A stretch of 62,657 bases of DNA from assembly GCA_019400425.1 (NCBI GenBank), contig JAFREE010000141.1, positions 1 through 62,657 on the forward strand. Direction: 5' to 3'. Shown in pieces: positions 11,984-24,902 of the stretch. Both the position numbers and the translations under genes were made by a program. The stretch comes from Hymenochaete sp. R1. Taxonomy: Eukaryota; Basidiomycota; Agaricomycetes; Hymenochaetales; Hymenochaetaceae. The notes under the pieces are model-generated. The model had not been told where the DNA came from, ran no database searches, and worked only from the letters and a program-made list of their open reading frames with translations. Within the stretch, counting starts at the first letter, position 1; every line of letters begins with the position of its first letter.

Positions 11984-13115
11984 ATGACTAGCCCCGAGAA
12001 AGCTCCGGTCATCTCGTTTGATGCTGTGGGCATTGAGCAGCTCGAGAATGAGGAATGGAGGTCGACAGTAGAGAGATTTGTGTGTGTCTTGCACAATTGA
12101 CTGCGTGCCACTCAGCCTCACGTATTTGATAGTGTAGATATGTGGTCGGTCGTGTAAATATTTTTTCTCTCTTTACTATTCTTGTCTGATAGTGCTTTCA
12201 GCGGGTTGTGTCACCCAACCCAGGATGACAGAACATACCACCATATGGTCAAGGCTTGGAACAAAACAGGCCAGGGATGGCAAAAAGTGGCATCTGTGCA
12301 CTTGTACGTTGATGTTTGCAAAGACCCTGTTGTAGTCATAGTAAGTCCATCTCAGTTCTTACCTCGTTTGTCTCATTTATCGGTCTAACCATGATCTAGA
12401 AAGACTGAACGACCAGATGCTCATGATACCTTCTTTCTTGAGGACCCATTTGTTTCCATTATTCCTGCGTAGTCTTGTGCTTTTTTGTTGTTTCTTATCT
12501 ATGCATCCCCTCGAAGGTTTGTTACGTCCTCACAAAATTGCTTATCATCTCCCATCGAAATTGTTGTTCCATCATCGTGTGTATCTCCAAATTACTTGTA
12601 ATATTTCCTCTCAAAAAGTCAGTTTTTCTCGTGCGCTTTAGAATGTCTAATAAAGTAATGAATTGGTTATTGAAATTGTGTAATTCTAAACACTTGAATA
12701 CACTTACATGCACTGTGGGTAGCCAGTGTCCAACTGCTATCCCAAAACCAGAAGCAATTTTCCCTACTCAATTAACGTCTGTGTCCTACTTAATAGTAGT
12801 TCCAAGTAATCCCGCTGTCATGCCAATCTTTGAAAGCACAGAGAAGACAGACTTCTCCTGAGGAGTCCCTCGAGCTCCTCATTCAACCCTTCTCAGGCCA
12901 TATCTGAGACGGCCTCGATTCAAATTGCAACGTCAACACGCACCCCATCACAGAGGACTACACAGACAATCTGTGTACCTTCAGCTATACAAACGAGCTC
13001 AATTTGAATGAGATTGCGCACAGATTCAGAAAGTGTTTGATGGCATGAGAGAAGAATGATGTGAGGAGTTTTACTGAGATAGTATCACAGTGGCACCACT
13101 GCAGGAATATCCAGT
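11984..13115 (+). pseudogene. Unidentified decayed plus-strand gene
   Basis: An ATG at 11,984-11,986 opens a coherent frame (MTSPEKAPVISFDAVGIEQL) that is cut by TGA after about 39 residues, where CGA or TGG would fit. An intron with GTGTAA...TTTCAG borders leads to a second coherent piece (12,182-12,340; HHMVKAWNKTGQGWQKVASV) with a good GTAAGT donor. A further coherent segment lies at about 12,860-13,110 (SYTNELNLNEIAHRFRK) with two more stops. I do not recognise the family. The even spacing of introns and stops suggests a once real gene. Confidence 0.4.
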
Positions 13116-13967
13116 AAGAGCTCTTTCTCAATTTTATTTTTCAAGCTCTCATCTGAGTCTTTCCTATCCCTCAAAGTGATTTTATGCTCCTCCTTTCCCA
13201 CTCCTACTCTCACATGTCGCTATAGTCTTCCCATGATTCTACGATGTCTTCGAGTTTCTGGACATTCCTTGATAGCTTGGTGTAAAGTGTAACAATACTA
13301 GCAAATTTCTAAAGAAATGAAGGTGTCTATCCATCCGCTTCTTTCAACTGTTCCTCAAATATGTGCATATGTTCCAGACTCTCAGCCTTGAAACTAAAGA
13401 TGTCAAGACATTGTCCTTCTGATCTTGCACCACCTTTAGGTGATCACTGTCTTTGCTTATCTGCTTCTGTTGCTTGGAGCCTATGGAATTGAAATTAAAT
13501 CTATATCATTTGCAAGACACTATATAAATAGACAAACTTTTTTCAACAATGTCAAACTTCTTGAGTACGAATACCCGAGATGTTACAGGGTCTCCAAGCT
13601 TGTTGACACCTACTTAATATGGATGGTCGATGCACATTCGCTCATGTCTGCATGATCATCTCAGGTGTAAGATTTGGACACGCACCGCATATTCTTCTCC
13701 TTCCCTGATCTAATGAAACCTTTACAGGTTGTCTGCACCACTAAATCAATGTTGAACAAATGCTTGCAAATAATCCAACATCCACGATCCAGTGCCAGTG
13801 GATCCAGAAATTCTAACACGTTCCTTGGGTTTTGATTCACATCTATCAAATAAAAGTAAGAATAGGTGAAAGTTAAAAGATAAAAATGGACGAGGCCCCG
13901 TAAGCAATATGTCAGTGATCAGCGCATATAAGGGAAGTAGGATAAGAGCTTTGAATAGAGAAAATCC
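13116..13967. other. Intergenic, nothing recognised
   Basis: Frames on both strands are short and incoherent. Parts may be further decayed exons of the neighbouring pseudogenes. Confidence 0.4.
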
Positions 13968-15436
13968 TTATCCCTGATCTTCCACAGTTTGCCCACTCAT
14001 CGCCTTTTGAACATCCAACTGTTGTGCAATACGCCCCCTGTCAGAGAGAAGATCCCACATGCCTTCCTTCCAGGCCTTGTAACAATAAGGGTAAATACTC
14101 AAGAGGCTAGATGTGACACTGTCTCCACCATCTCTCATTATGGCTGCTCGAACAGCTGATGCGTCCTCCAGTGAAAGGTGGCACAGGAGGGGATGCATTT
14201 GCCAGGCAGTTCCCCTGGCTCTTTCCCCCCTTTTCTTTTTCCAGTTTCCTGGGAGGGCGAGGACCTGGAGCATGCACTCCAAGGCTTGGTCGAACTCCGG
14301 TTTGTTTCAGTTTTGGAAGTCCTCATGCAGCCAGCAGAGAGTGATGAGAGATTTTACTTGGAAGGTATCATGGATTCCGTGGATATCAAATTGCAACGTA
14401 GAAGGTACACCTAGTGTGAGGAGCTTGTACAGCAGCCAGGGATAGCGCCAATTAGGTTTGGCTGGTAAGGATGCGTGCAGATGCTAGGGTAGCTGGTGCA
14501 GGTTCTGGAGGAACACATAGGCCGAGTTGATATTGGCGGATGGAGATACCTGGTACAATGCATGTTTGTATAGGAGGAAGTTAAGCCTCTCCCTCTAGAT
14601 TTCTTCATTTGTGTTGCCTAAAGACCTGCAGAGCAACTCACAGCCTTCTCTTATGTCCCGGAGTCCAAGGATGCAAATAACATCTCCGCTTTATCAAATG
14701 TCTCGGACGTATGAGGGACTCACTCGTGCAGGGCTGGTATAGGTCATATTTGGGGTTGTCCGCTACCAGTAGTGCTTCAATGTACTCTTTCAGGGGTGCC
14801 CCTTAGATCTCTCCACTGCTTATCCGATATGCGCATATTTTCTCATTTTTGAGGTGGTCTCACTGTACCATGCTGGTCAACTCCAAGAGGGTTGAATGGG
14901 TTGGCGAGGTATCTATCATTATCTGACCCCTGGATAGCATACTCCACGAACTCATAGCTCTAGTGGTCTATGGTGTCCAGGTACATTCTTCATAGTATAC
15001 CCCGACGCTGACTTGATATTTACCGCTGTCCTATCGCATTTTGCCTTTTGTGTTTTGGACATCTTTGGTAATTCTTTGTCAGAGCTGTGGAATATGGAGA
15101 AAGAGGTCGACAAGATGTGGAGCTAACGTATATGTAGGCGACAGATTTGACTTGAAGTTATCCCTATAGAGCCATTTATCCAACATCTCTAACTGCTTGT
15201 CAACAAAAGTGTTGAACCAATATTAATGAGTCACCAAAGTCGTGGCCATCCAGCACCCTTGAAGACACGATTGTTGCTAAGTCAGCGTCGCGGTAAGACA
15301 TTCTCTGCATATGCAATAAGAGCGCACCCACACCTCTCCCTGCTCTACCCACTCTCCTCGAACTTCCACTCTCACTTTCATCCCTAAACCCCATCTTCAC
15401 TGGCAGTTCTTCCGAGGTTAGTGAAGGTGCTCGCAA
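13968..15436 (-). pseudogene. Unidentified decayed minus-strand gene
   Basis: Coherent protein segments run from 15,436 (MRAPSLTSEELPVKMGFRDE) through FVDKQLEMLDKWLYRDNF at about 15,180, LKEYIEALLVADNPKYDLYQ at about 14,770 and FLLYKHALYQVSPSANINSA at about 14,560. They end with FDIHGIHDTFQVKSLITLCW and an open stretch down to 13,968. Several TAG or TGA codons sit where Q, W or R fit, and at least two frame changes occur that may be introns. No domain was recognised. The segments share one direction, so I read this as one decayed gene. Confidence 0.45.
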
Positions 15437-18044
15437 GGGTGCAAATACAGCCAGGAGCTACACTTGGTTTGCAAAGAGCTCAACATTGACTTAATCTGTA
15501 GGAATGGTAGTACAGAGTGGTGGTATTATGACAAGAACAAGAGAGTAATTGAATGCATTTGTAGGCCACAATAGCTCTTGCATGCAATGCACAAGCTGAA
15601 CGTTTACGAGCTCTGTAAGGTTTCATATATGGAGCATGCTCTCGATAGCGGACTTCAAGACTACGACTTCCGTGTGTTCTGTGAGTAACTTAAACATTGC
15701 AAAGAAAAATGCTGATGGAGCATATCTTGGTTTCGTTCAAGTCTTGCATACCACTTCTATGCCTGCATTCGGCCCTCCAATCAGGTTCTTTAACTGCGGA
15801 ACGTCTTTTCAGGATCTCTATAATACTCTTTCTGAGAGAAATTGTCCTCGGGTACAAACAATGTGTATCCTGAATACTGCGAAGCATCAACCGCGCACTG
15901 CACATATTTCATTCTTCATCCCATTTTACTTTGCCAACCATTGGCTTCTGTTGTCCTGCTTTCCCATCCAGCATCATGGAATACAAAGGACCAAGAAGAC
16001 TGAAGACCATCAAACCCCAGTAATGTCTTTATCCTTTCTTTGCCATACTATGGTTAAACTCTCAACCTGCTTCATTTCCATGACTTTCCTTGTATGCATT
16101 GATGCCATCAGTCTTTCAGTCGCGCACCCCCACCATGTCCCAGATGCTCAGCTTGCTAACCGTAGTGTGTATCACTAACACTCATTGCGCTTCTTCGAAG
16201 GCTGTCAGACTTCTATGCATAAGTGTGAACTTCACTCTTGCAGCATATTGAGGCGAGAGTCATTTATAAGATGTGCCCAAAAGGAATGCTGGCTTGTCTC
16301 GGACAGGCCATATCTTGCAAAGTGTCAAGTGGCTTCCATCAACGAAACACATCATTCCAACAAAACTGGTCTTACTACGGATTCAAACTCCTTTGATAGT
16401 AGGACTGGCAGGTGAGCACTTCACCCCGAGTTGACTGAAGGCCCATACTGTACATGCACTACCTGCCTTCCATTCTCCTTTCAAGCTAACAATCGGTCAC
16501 CCGATTGTTGATTAGTGATTAAAGGAGAGTACAGTAGGGAATCCCGCTTTATGTTGGTTTCGAGATTGTTGATATTGTGACTTGCGATGCGGTTCCTGGA
16601 GTTTATCTGTATTTCTGACATAGTGCAACGGTTCTATATTTGCATTGTAATGCTTTCTGATCAGGGTTCTGTAGCAAATTTAACTGGGTCTGCTCTGGAG
16701 TCACAGTAGACGGAAATGGCAGAGGTGCAGCAGATGAGAGCGATCTGGTGCGCTATATTTAATTCACGCTTTTGTTTTTGGCTCACCAAAGTTTCAAGAA
16801 TAATACATTCCTTCGTGGTACTCAACGAACCAATGACAAAGGCTACGCACAGCTCACAGCATTTTGCCCGGTCATTATGCTGACACATTCTCATATACCA
16901 AACCAATAGAATGCTGCAATTCAATGGAATATACCAAGGCAGCACTTACACACACCATATGATGAACTTACTTCAATAACGACCTCAAATCAATGTACAA
17001 GACTCACGATTGTTACGGTGCAAACTTGCAAGAAGAAGTATTAAATGAGGATGACTTGTGGTTCTCATCCGTGGAGAACAGCCTTCATTCGATTATGGAA
17101 TACATTCACCTGGGCGATGATATCATGGATGGGATTCTCACATGGTTGACGTTGATGATCAATCCAATGGTAGCGTATGACACTCCTGCAGCGGGTTGGC
17201 TCACTGGGGACGGAGGTGTTATGAACACAACCTTCAGTATTAGCAGTGGATCTGTAAACGGAGGGGCACCTCCATATGCCTCCAGCTCTGAATTACTTCT
17301 TCCCAGTAGCCCAGCGGTTTAAAAACTTGCTTTGTGTCATTGGTATTTTGAAAGTGGCCTATATCAGATATATGCACTAATGTACTCAACGGTTCTTAAA
17401 TCTCCATGACGGAATTTTGAGAAGCTTGTTTGCCGTTTGCTTGCTTTCATGTCTATTTGATACCTCAGCTCAATAGCGGGGTAGATACCGAGCTCGACAA
17501 TGTCAAAAGAATGGAGTCAACTCCTGATATATTCTCTAACTCAGACTGGGAGACTATCTTGACAGCAAGTCCGCAATTGGCTATATGGTAATGATACATG
17601 GAACAGCTAGTAGGGAAAAGCAAGAAGCAAATTGTTGCTGCTACATCGAATGTACTGCAGCATTTGAATGTCCCTAAGTCATAGTTCAGACGCATACTGG
17701 AAAGGCTTTGAGGATTGACTTCCTAATGCCGAATGTCAGATTGTTTTTACCGAAAATGCGCTGCCACCCATCAAGCCCAGCAAATCATCACTGTTTGCGC
17801 CTACATTCTCTAGTGCCGATGGCATGCACAAGCTGTTGTGTAGTAGAGTGAGGCAGAAGCACATCTGCGAGGCCCCAATACAACCCCCCGATTCTCTTCT
17901 TATCATACATTGATTCTTCAGAAGCCCCCAAACAAATTCAAGCAAGTGGGCGGTTTACAAGAAAAGAAGCAATATGCATTTGAGTTGGGAACTTTTGAGT
18001 CGATAACAAATATTTTTGCGTGTAAAAAATAGGAGAAAGAAACT
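15437..18044. other. Long stretch with only weak ORFs
   Basis: Plus-strand frames at 15,636-16,178 (180 codons) and 16,993-17,322 (109 codons) are the longest. Neither shows a domain, signal peptide or convincing splice pattern. I see no tRNA, rRNA or element boundary here. Confidence 0.4.
16993..17322 (+). CDS. Hypothetical ORF, 109 residues
   Basis: The frame opens with MYKTHDCYGANLQEEV and ends in a serine- and proline-rich tail (SSELLLPSSPAV). The first half is acidic, the second rich in glycine and serine. It may be an isolated exon, because the preceding bases are pyrimidine-poor and no promoter is visible. No family was recognised and chance cannot be excluded. Confidence 0.25.
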   Translation: MYKTHDCYGANLQEEVLNEDDLWFSSVENSLHSIMEYIHLGDDIMDGILTWLTLMINPMVAYDTPAAGWLTGDGGVMNTTFSISSGSVNGGAPPYASSSELLLPSSPAV

Positions 18045-18555
18045 TCATACTAGAATAAACTTAAGTGACTGATGATATCTGAATGAAGCATAGGAATGGT
18101 TCATACTTAGACAGTTGATCAAAGAAGCATTACAATAGTAAGGGCAGGTTTGGTTGGCAGGTAAAGCACCTTTCTTGCGCCAATCCTTGATACATCTACA
18201 GAAGTCAACATATACCAAACATATTGAAAAAGAAAGCAACTTACATCTTATGAAACGTGTGCTTACAGAAAAGGGTTTTCATATCTTTCTTATGCATTCT
18301 TTCCCAGCATATCAAGCAATTGAGTGGAATGCAATCCCCAGAACCTTCCTCTTCTTCATCGGTAGACTCAGCCAAAACACCATCTTCGTGATTTCCCCTC
18401 TGTTCTATCTGGATCCTGCTCTTCAGAGTTATCAGCCTGAAAATGTTTGTCGGGGGTGGTGGTGACATTGTATGCCAAAGGTGCGTGGCTAGTACCACTA
18501 ATAGACAGGCACAGACCACCAACAGAAGCAGGACGACAGCCAGAATTGGCTCCAT
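18045..18555 (-). CDS. Small membrane-anchored RING-H2 protein, likely E3 ubiquitin ligase
   Basis: Two exons (18,245-18,555 and 18,045-18,195) joined over a 49-bp GT-AG intron give 153 residues. Residues 2-25 are a strong hydrophobic helix (MEPILAVVLLLLVV...) that should span a membrane. A short linker with an acidic run (STDEEEEGSGD) leads to a RING-H2 pattern: CLIC, then FCKHTFHKIC, then TCPYYC. RING-H2 proteins of this layout recruit a ubiquitin-conjugating enzyme to ubiquitinate membrane or nearby targets. The last zinc pair is C-x3-C, not the usual C-x2-C, so one zinc site may be altered or the 3' splice model may be slightly wrong. No internal stop is present, in contrast to neighbouring genes. 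Confidence 0.65.
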
Positions 18556-18850
18556 TTCTATACTAAGCACAATGGAAGTCAATCTCACAGAAAATCATTG
18601 CTTTTGGTGGCCCACTTGAATGCTGTTTGAGGTAGGAAGGTTGGTGAGGTAGGAAGTTGGTTGATGATGGTAGTAGCCAATAAAGAAAAGGTATCTTGCT
18701 GCAAGTATAGTTTCGATCGAGGTTTTGCTGCGAGGCTTTGCTGCGGCTATAGTTTCAATTGCCTTGCTACGCATAGTGTTTGCTGCGCATAGTGTTTGGA
18801 TTGAAGTAATAGTCACGCAGACCATGTCAATGCGTGCTAGGTATTATCCG
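18556..18850. other. Upstream region of the RING gene
   Basis: No gene is seen. Short direct repeats around TTTGCTGCG(A/C) occur at 18,722-18,800 and may be part of the promoter or a small satellite. Confidence 0.35.
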
Positions 18851-18856
18851 ATTCCA

Positions 18857-18935
18857 GTGACCCGCCGGCGGCCCACCAACGGTCTGCCAGTGACCTACCA
18901 GTGACCTATCAGTGACCCGCTGGTGGGTCACTCTT
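18857..18935. repeat. GC-rich short direct and inverted repeats
   Basis: The motif CAGTGACC(T/C) recurs at roughly 11-bp spacing. The last unit forms a hairpin, with GTGACCC paired to GGGTCAC around a six-base loop (about 18,913-18,932). The patch lies at the border of a very AT-rich block. Confidence 0.55.
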
Positions 18936-19295
18936 TCAGAATAATTCCATAATAATTCTAACTCATAAATTTGGTTTTTATTGTAACTATAAATGTTCAA
19001 ATTATCCAAATATTACTGTACACTAAATCTAAATATGTAAGTGCTACTTATGTCCTAAAAAATGCAGTATATTATTCTAGCTTTCTTTTTTAGTAAATAA
19101 CTTCATACTACCGAGAAAAATAGTCTTAAATGTGATTTCTAATATAATTTAAAATTCATCAAATGGAAAATTATAAAAAATCAAAAGGAATTGTGATTGC
19201 TAGGTATTGGAAAAGAAGTAATGAATATAAAAAAGAAAATTGGACAAATAAATCTCAACAGAATATCCTTCTTTGTCTGTAATGTTAATAGAAGT

Positions 19296-19982
19296 TTGTT
19301 CTAAAATATTTATTAAACTTTTTTTTCTTTATTAAGATTTTTATTATTATAAATTTCACTTTATCTATTTTCATCTAATCAGTTTTATTTATTCTCTTTT
19401 ATTGGAAAGTACTTTTTATATACAGTTTTCTTTTTTATAACTCTATTATATCTAATTTTTTCTTGATCTTTTGAATTCTATTTATTAGCTATAAGTTTTT
19501 TTTATATTGCAATTTTCATCTATTTCAAACTTAATAAAAATAGAAAAAATTCATAAAATATTACCTTGATATTTTTCTTTTTTTTTTTTATGTGCTAGTT
19601 ACTAATTTCAAATTACCTACTTACTTTGATAAGCTCAGTCTCTTTACCTTTAATGTTTGATCTGAACTGTACATATTTTTAGCTATTATACCAATCACTA
19701 AGAGTTCTATGTTTTTGGATTTATAGCTATAGTACATCAAAGATTTAAGGAAAAATATACTAGATGAGAAGAATAGGTGATATAAAGAAGTATAGTAAAT
19801 TATAAAGATAAAGTTTATCATAAGTAGTGTTTCTGCATCAAGAGATTAAGACTTAAGAGCAAGTAATTAAGATAGCTAAAGTTTATAAGCAATATCTAGT
19901 AGAAAACTCTACAATCTTTTAAATTAGTAAAGAATGCTCATACTAGCAGTCTCCAAACTAGACAAATCAAAGAACTACTTAC
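19296..19982 (+). repeat. Left arm of long inverted repeat
   Basis: About 690 bp that match the reverse complement of 24,158-24,902, with clear anchors. These include a 20-base block at about 19,931-19,950 (AATGCTCATACTAGCAGTCT) and CATCAAGAGATTAAGACTT at about 19,835. The arms differ by scattered transitions and small indels. Confidence 0.75.
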
Positions 19983-20147
19983 TTATATTTTAAAGTTGTG
20001 ATTATATATAAAAGAAAAATCAACTGAATACTATACTTTTTACAGTGCTTGCTCATTCTTTCCTTATAATAAGTCTGTGTCATATCTTAAATATATATAA
20101 AGGCTATTATAGAGATGTAGTACCACCTTACCTTAAACAAGCTTATT

Positions 20148-21300
20148 AGCTATTTATATTAATATAGCTACTAGACTTTGAGTGTATGGGAATCAAATAG
20201 TATACCTTTTCATTAATAACAATAAGAAGTTTATTAAAAATAAACAGTATTTGAAAAGGAATGATATTGTTTACATAATGTTTACAGAGATCTTGCTGAA
20301 TGCTAATAATTTCAATACAGCAATACTCAATTAGTTCAACATCTCAGAATCAAATTGTTAGTGTACTCTAAGCTTTATAAGCAAGATAAAAAACAGCATT
20401 AAATCAGCGAAGGTTTAGCAGCTATAGAAACCCAAGGCATATACTTTGGAGGGCTTCTACAATATAATTTAAAGTACCTTAAATGATCAACTATCATTTC
20501 TCTTTCAAAAAATTTTGTGAAATCTTAAGTAGTTAATTCTGAAGGCTGTTGAGGAGATAAGGATAAAGTACAAGAATGAAGTTATCAGAGATGTTTTCAC
20601 AAAGTTGTAGACCACTAGTAATCTGAAGCATTTGAGCAATATCAAAGCTTTAAAGTCTCTCAACCCCAATCATGATCAAGCACTGAGATTTATAGGTATA
20701 ATGATAAAAAGAAGTTGATGAATAGTTGTTAAGTTATTCTAATAGACAAAAATTATCTACCTCTTTAATTGTGCTGAAAAAAGGAAAGGTGATAACTTAA
20801 TAAAAGGCTAGCCTTAGTAATCTATTAAAGTGGAGAGTCTGGATTCATTTAAATCATTTAAATTAGAAATAATAGAAGGTTGATTTAAAGTAGAAAAACT
20901 CATAATAAAGTCTTCACTTCAAGCAACCTAAATATATTTTATAATATTACTTCTGCCAACTACCTTGTGTGATCTTTTAGATTTAAGACTTTAGAGATAT
21001 TAAAAGTTATGAGTTGGCAGTGACAGCTTTCTAAAGATAATAAAGAAATCAGTTTTAGATTGGGATGAAAAATCATAAGATTATATACAGTTAAAAATAT
21101 GTTAACTCATCTAATATTAGTATTAATCTAAGTAGACTTTCTCTGTTATCTATATAAATTACTATTACCCTCTCTATCAAGCTTCCAGATCTTTAATGTA
21201 AAACAAAAGAACAATATACCTTAGCTAAGTGTCAATCCTAACTAAAAAAGGAAGACTTATAATAAGTCAGAGTGTCTTTCACAGCTAGATATATCAAGCC
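20148..21300. repeat. Repeat family D, decayed copy 1
   Basis: The first 105 bp match 22,155-22,262. The part from about 20,690 matches 22,841-23,155 and 36,640-36,970. A stretch near 21,040-21,190 matches 37,030-37,075 and 37,856-37,930. Compared with the 36-kb copy, most C and G sites have changed to T and A. Confidence 0.65.
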
Positions 21301-22154
21301 AGACCCCTGATCATACCACTTCCATATAAATACCAATCTTGAGATCTAATATCTCTTCCAAATCTACCGCTGTAACCAACTATCATGTCTTACAACAAAT
21401 TCCCAACTTATACTGCTTGGCTTAATAGTGTAAATGCCTGAGTGGCTGATGTCTACCTACTCTTCCAGGTTCTTTATACTACTGATTTCTGCTTAGATTT
21501 TGGATCTTGTCTAGTGAATAAGATCTGGGAGTTTATTGTAACTTTTTTATTGTCTTCTAATTCTCTTTCATCTCATCATTTCTTTCCCTTCTTAAGCTCT
21601 ATAGTTTCCAGATTTTAAGATTCAAGCACCGGCTTGCTAGATAATCTCAGGCTAATCAGGTACAATGTTTTTGCATTAACCTTGCTTTTAAAATGGTAAG
21701 GTATGAGACCATATAGCAAAACATCCCAACTCTTCTTGTATGTCTTGACTCCCATCATTCTATTAGTCTTTTAACCTCCAGAAATACGTTGACTTACTTT
21801 TTAGTCACCAATAGTCCCTCTTTATGATTAGTGCTCAAACCTTGGAGTTTCTTGTTAAGACCTGGAACCTTAGTTTTGTGACAGACCCCAGTTGCAGTGT
21901 AAAATGTATAGGGGCTTCAGTAGAGTTTACTCTATGCAGAGATGGGAATGGGCATTGGGTAACATTTGGTCGAGCTGGTAGAACTAGAAAGTGAGACTAC
22001 TACCATAATATTATTTTTGCATTATTTAGATTGTTTTAACTTGAAGGCTTGCACTATTAATCTCTTGTCACTTTATCTGCGCAAATACAATATGACAGCG
22101 ATCACTATATATCCATTTTGGCTGTTCACTACATTGTGCCTCATAGAAATCAAA

Positions 22155-23160
22155 ATTTCCTTGTTTATATTAATGTAGTTGTCAGACTTTGAGTGCATGA
22201 AAATTAAATAGCATACTTTTTCATTAATAATGACAAAAAGGTCACTAAAAATAAATAGTGTTTAGGATACTTTGAACTTTTGAAAAATTTCTAAATTAAG
22301 TATGAAGATTTAAAATAATATCAAGGGTATATTTCTTAGTTAAAATCATTTAAAAAAAATGTAAGTATAAGAGCCAAAGTATGATAAAAGTATAAATATA
22401 CTTCTATCTTAGTGTAGTGTAAATCTTATAGATGTAGTTTAGAATAATAAATATAAATCAGTCTATTTAGAAATGCTTCTCATCCATATTTTCTTTGTCT
22501 TAAAAAATATTTGTATTATTGAGAATAAATAGAGTATAAGACGACAGATAAATCTAATTAATATTTATGTCTATTACTAACTCAAGAACGTGACATGATT
22601 CCTATCTTAGAGATGATCTCATTATATTAAAACAATAGCCTAAGAACTACTAAATTATATTCTTTATATAATATCTAAGCTTTAATCTTTTGAAGAAATT
22701 CTAACAAATATCAAATAGTAAAGATCAGTTTAAATCATAAGAATATTAAATATTATCTGTCTAATCATATCTATGAGACATCTAATCTTTTAAAGCATTT
22801 TTAGCACAGCGCATGTGAAAAACTCAATATATAATAATACTAAGATTTATAGGTATGATGATAAGAAGTGAATGAATAGTTATTAATTATTGCAATAAAC
22901 AAAAAATATCTACTTTTTCAATTGTGCTGAAAAAAAAAGATGCTAACTTAATAAAAGCCTAGCCTTAGTAATTTACTAAAGTAGAGAGTTTGGCTTTTTT
23001 GAAATTACTTAAATTGAAGATAATAGAGGATTGATTTCAAGCAGAAGAGCTCATTATAGTACAAACAGAGCTAAAAGTTTAGGTTTAAGATGTAAAAAGC
23101 AGTGTTAAATCCTTAAGAATAACAAAGCCTTTACTTCAAGCAATCTAAATATTGTTTTTT
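22155..23160. repeat. Repeat family D, decayed copy 2
   Basis: 22,455-22,540 matches 36,060-36,150 (shared ATGCTTCTCATCC and ATTGAGAAT anchors) and 22,841-23,155 matches 36,640-36,970. It is in the same orientation as the other copies and strongly AT-shifted. Confidence 0.65.
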
Positions 23161-24157
23161 GTTGCTTAACAAATTTTTACTCTTCAGACAAAAAAATATT
23201 TGAGACTATTTAAAATGAAAATTCTATATTTATTGAATGTACAAATTAAAGCTTAGTGTTGTTAGAGAGAGAAATAGGGAGCAAAAATGAAAAGTTTATA
23301 ATAGATAAAATAGAAAAACAAGAGGTAAAAGTAAGATATAATAAAGTATAAAGACAAAGTAATAGATAGATTATATATGATATAATATTAATTGAGATCT
23401 TATATACTTTACAATATATTTACTATGGGTTGATGCTTCTTTAGCATATCACTTTCAATATCTAAATTAAGTTAGATCAGTTTTTGCATATAGTTCTACA
23501 TTTACATACTCTCTTTTACATATTATCATTTTCTTCAAACTCGGAGAAACAGAGAACTACTACAACAGTATGTCAAAGAAACTAGCAAATAAGAATAAGA
23601 ACAAAAATGAAGACAATATCATGATATTTTGGGTATTTTCCTAGGAAAAGAAATACAAGGACAATAACTTAAACAAAAAGATACTTATAAAGCTAGAGCC
23701 TTTTGTCATTAGCTCTCTATTTAAACTATACAATAAGATTGAGATAAACTCTTTGTTTCATTATTATTTTATTATAGTATTATATATACTTTCTTTTATA
23801 TTGATTTAGTATTGACAGAATAAAACAAGATATATTTTTTCACAGTTCTTATGTATAGAAATATTATATTTATGCGCTTTTAAGCTGCGACATTAACTCA
23901 CTTTTTTTCAGAGTACCACTTCGCACTTAATCACTTGCTCAACTCTCACATATAACTATACAGGTTGAGGATAAGGATGGACATATGACACTAACAAATG
24001 CTAATCTAAATCTCACTGTTCTTGAGGCAATATGTAGAACTACATCTAACTTTTAGTTGTAATATTAAGTACTAGAGAAAGTATATCGATGAGTCCAACT
24101 GGCTATTGTTGAAAAAACCGGTGGTCAAAGTAAGGTGGAAAATAAACATAAATAAGT

Positions 24158-24902
24158 AGTTTTTTGACTTAGACTTGCCTAGCTTGGAGACTGCTAGCAT
24201 GAGCATTCTTTACTAATTTAAAAAATTGTAGAGTTATTTACTAAGTATTATTTATAGATCTCAGCCACCTCAGTTACTTGTTCTCAAGTCTCAATCTCTT
24301 GATGCAGAAATACTATTTATAACAGACTTTATCTTCATGACTTACTGTACTTCTTCATATTGCTTATTCTTCTTACTTTACATATTTTTTCTCAAATCTT
24401 TGATATACTACAATTGTAAATCTAAAAATATAGAACCTTCACTGATTGATATAATAGCTCAAAATATGTAAGTTCAGATCAAATATTGAAAGTAAAGAGA
24501 TCAAGCTTATCAGAGTAGGTAGGTAATTTAAAATTAGCAACTGACACATAAAATGAAAAATGAAATAGATAGAAAATGTATTAGGGTAATATTTTATTAG
24601 TTTTTTCTTTTTTAAATGGATTTTTCCTATTTTTATCAATTTTAGAATAGATAAGAATTAGAACATAAAAAGAAATCTATAGTCAATAAATTGAGATGTA
24701 GAAATTAAAGAAAACTATTGTTGAATAAAATTTAAAAGAGAAAAAAAAATATAATAGAATTATAAAGAAGAAAACTGTATATAAAAAGTACTTGCCAATA
24801 AAAGAGAATAAATAAAACTGATTAAATGAAAATAGATAAAATGAAATTTGTAATAATAGAAATTTTAATAAAGAAAAAAAAGTTTAATGAATATTTTAAA
24901 AT
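24158..24902 (-). repeat. Right arm of long inverted repeat
   Basis: Reverse-complement partner of 19,296-19,982, about 4.2 kb away. The pair could be the terminal repeats of a decayed element, two solo LTRs in opposite direction, or a structural inverted repeat around an AT-rich core. Confidence 0.75.

Noticed and set aside
15636..16178. Plus-strand ORF of 180 codons as a gene
   Set aside because: Composition looks like translated noncoding DNA, with no motif, splice support or paralog in the window.
16370..16400. tRNA B-box-like GGATTCAAACTCC
   Set aside because: No acceptor or anticodon arms could be paired around it.
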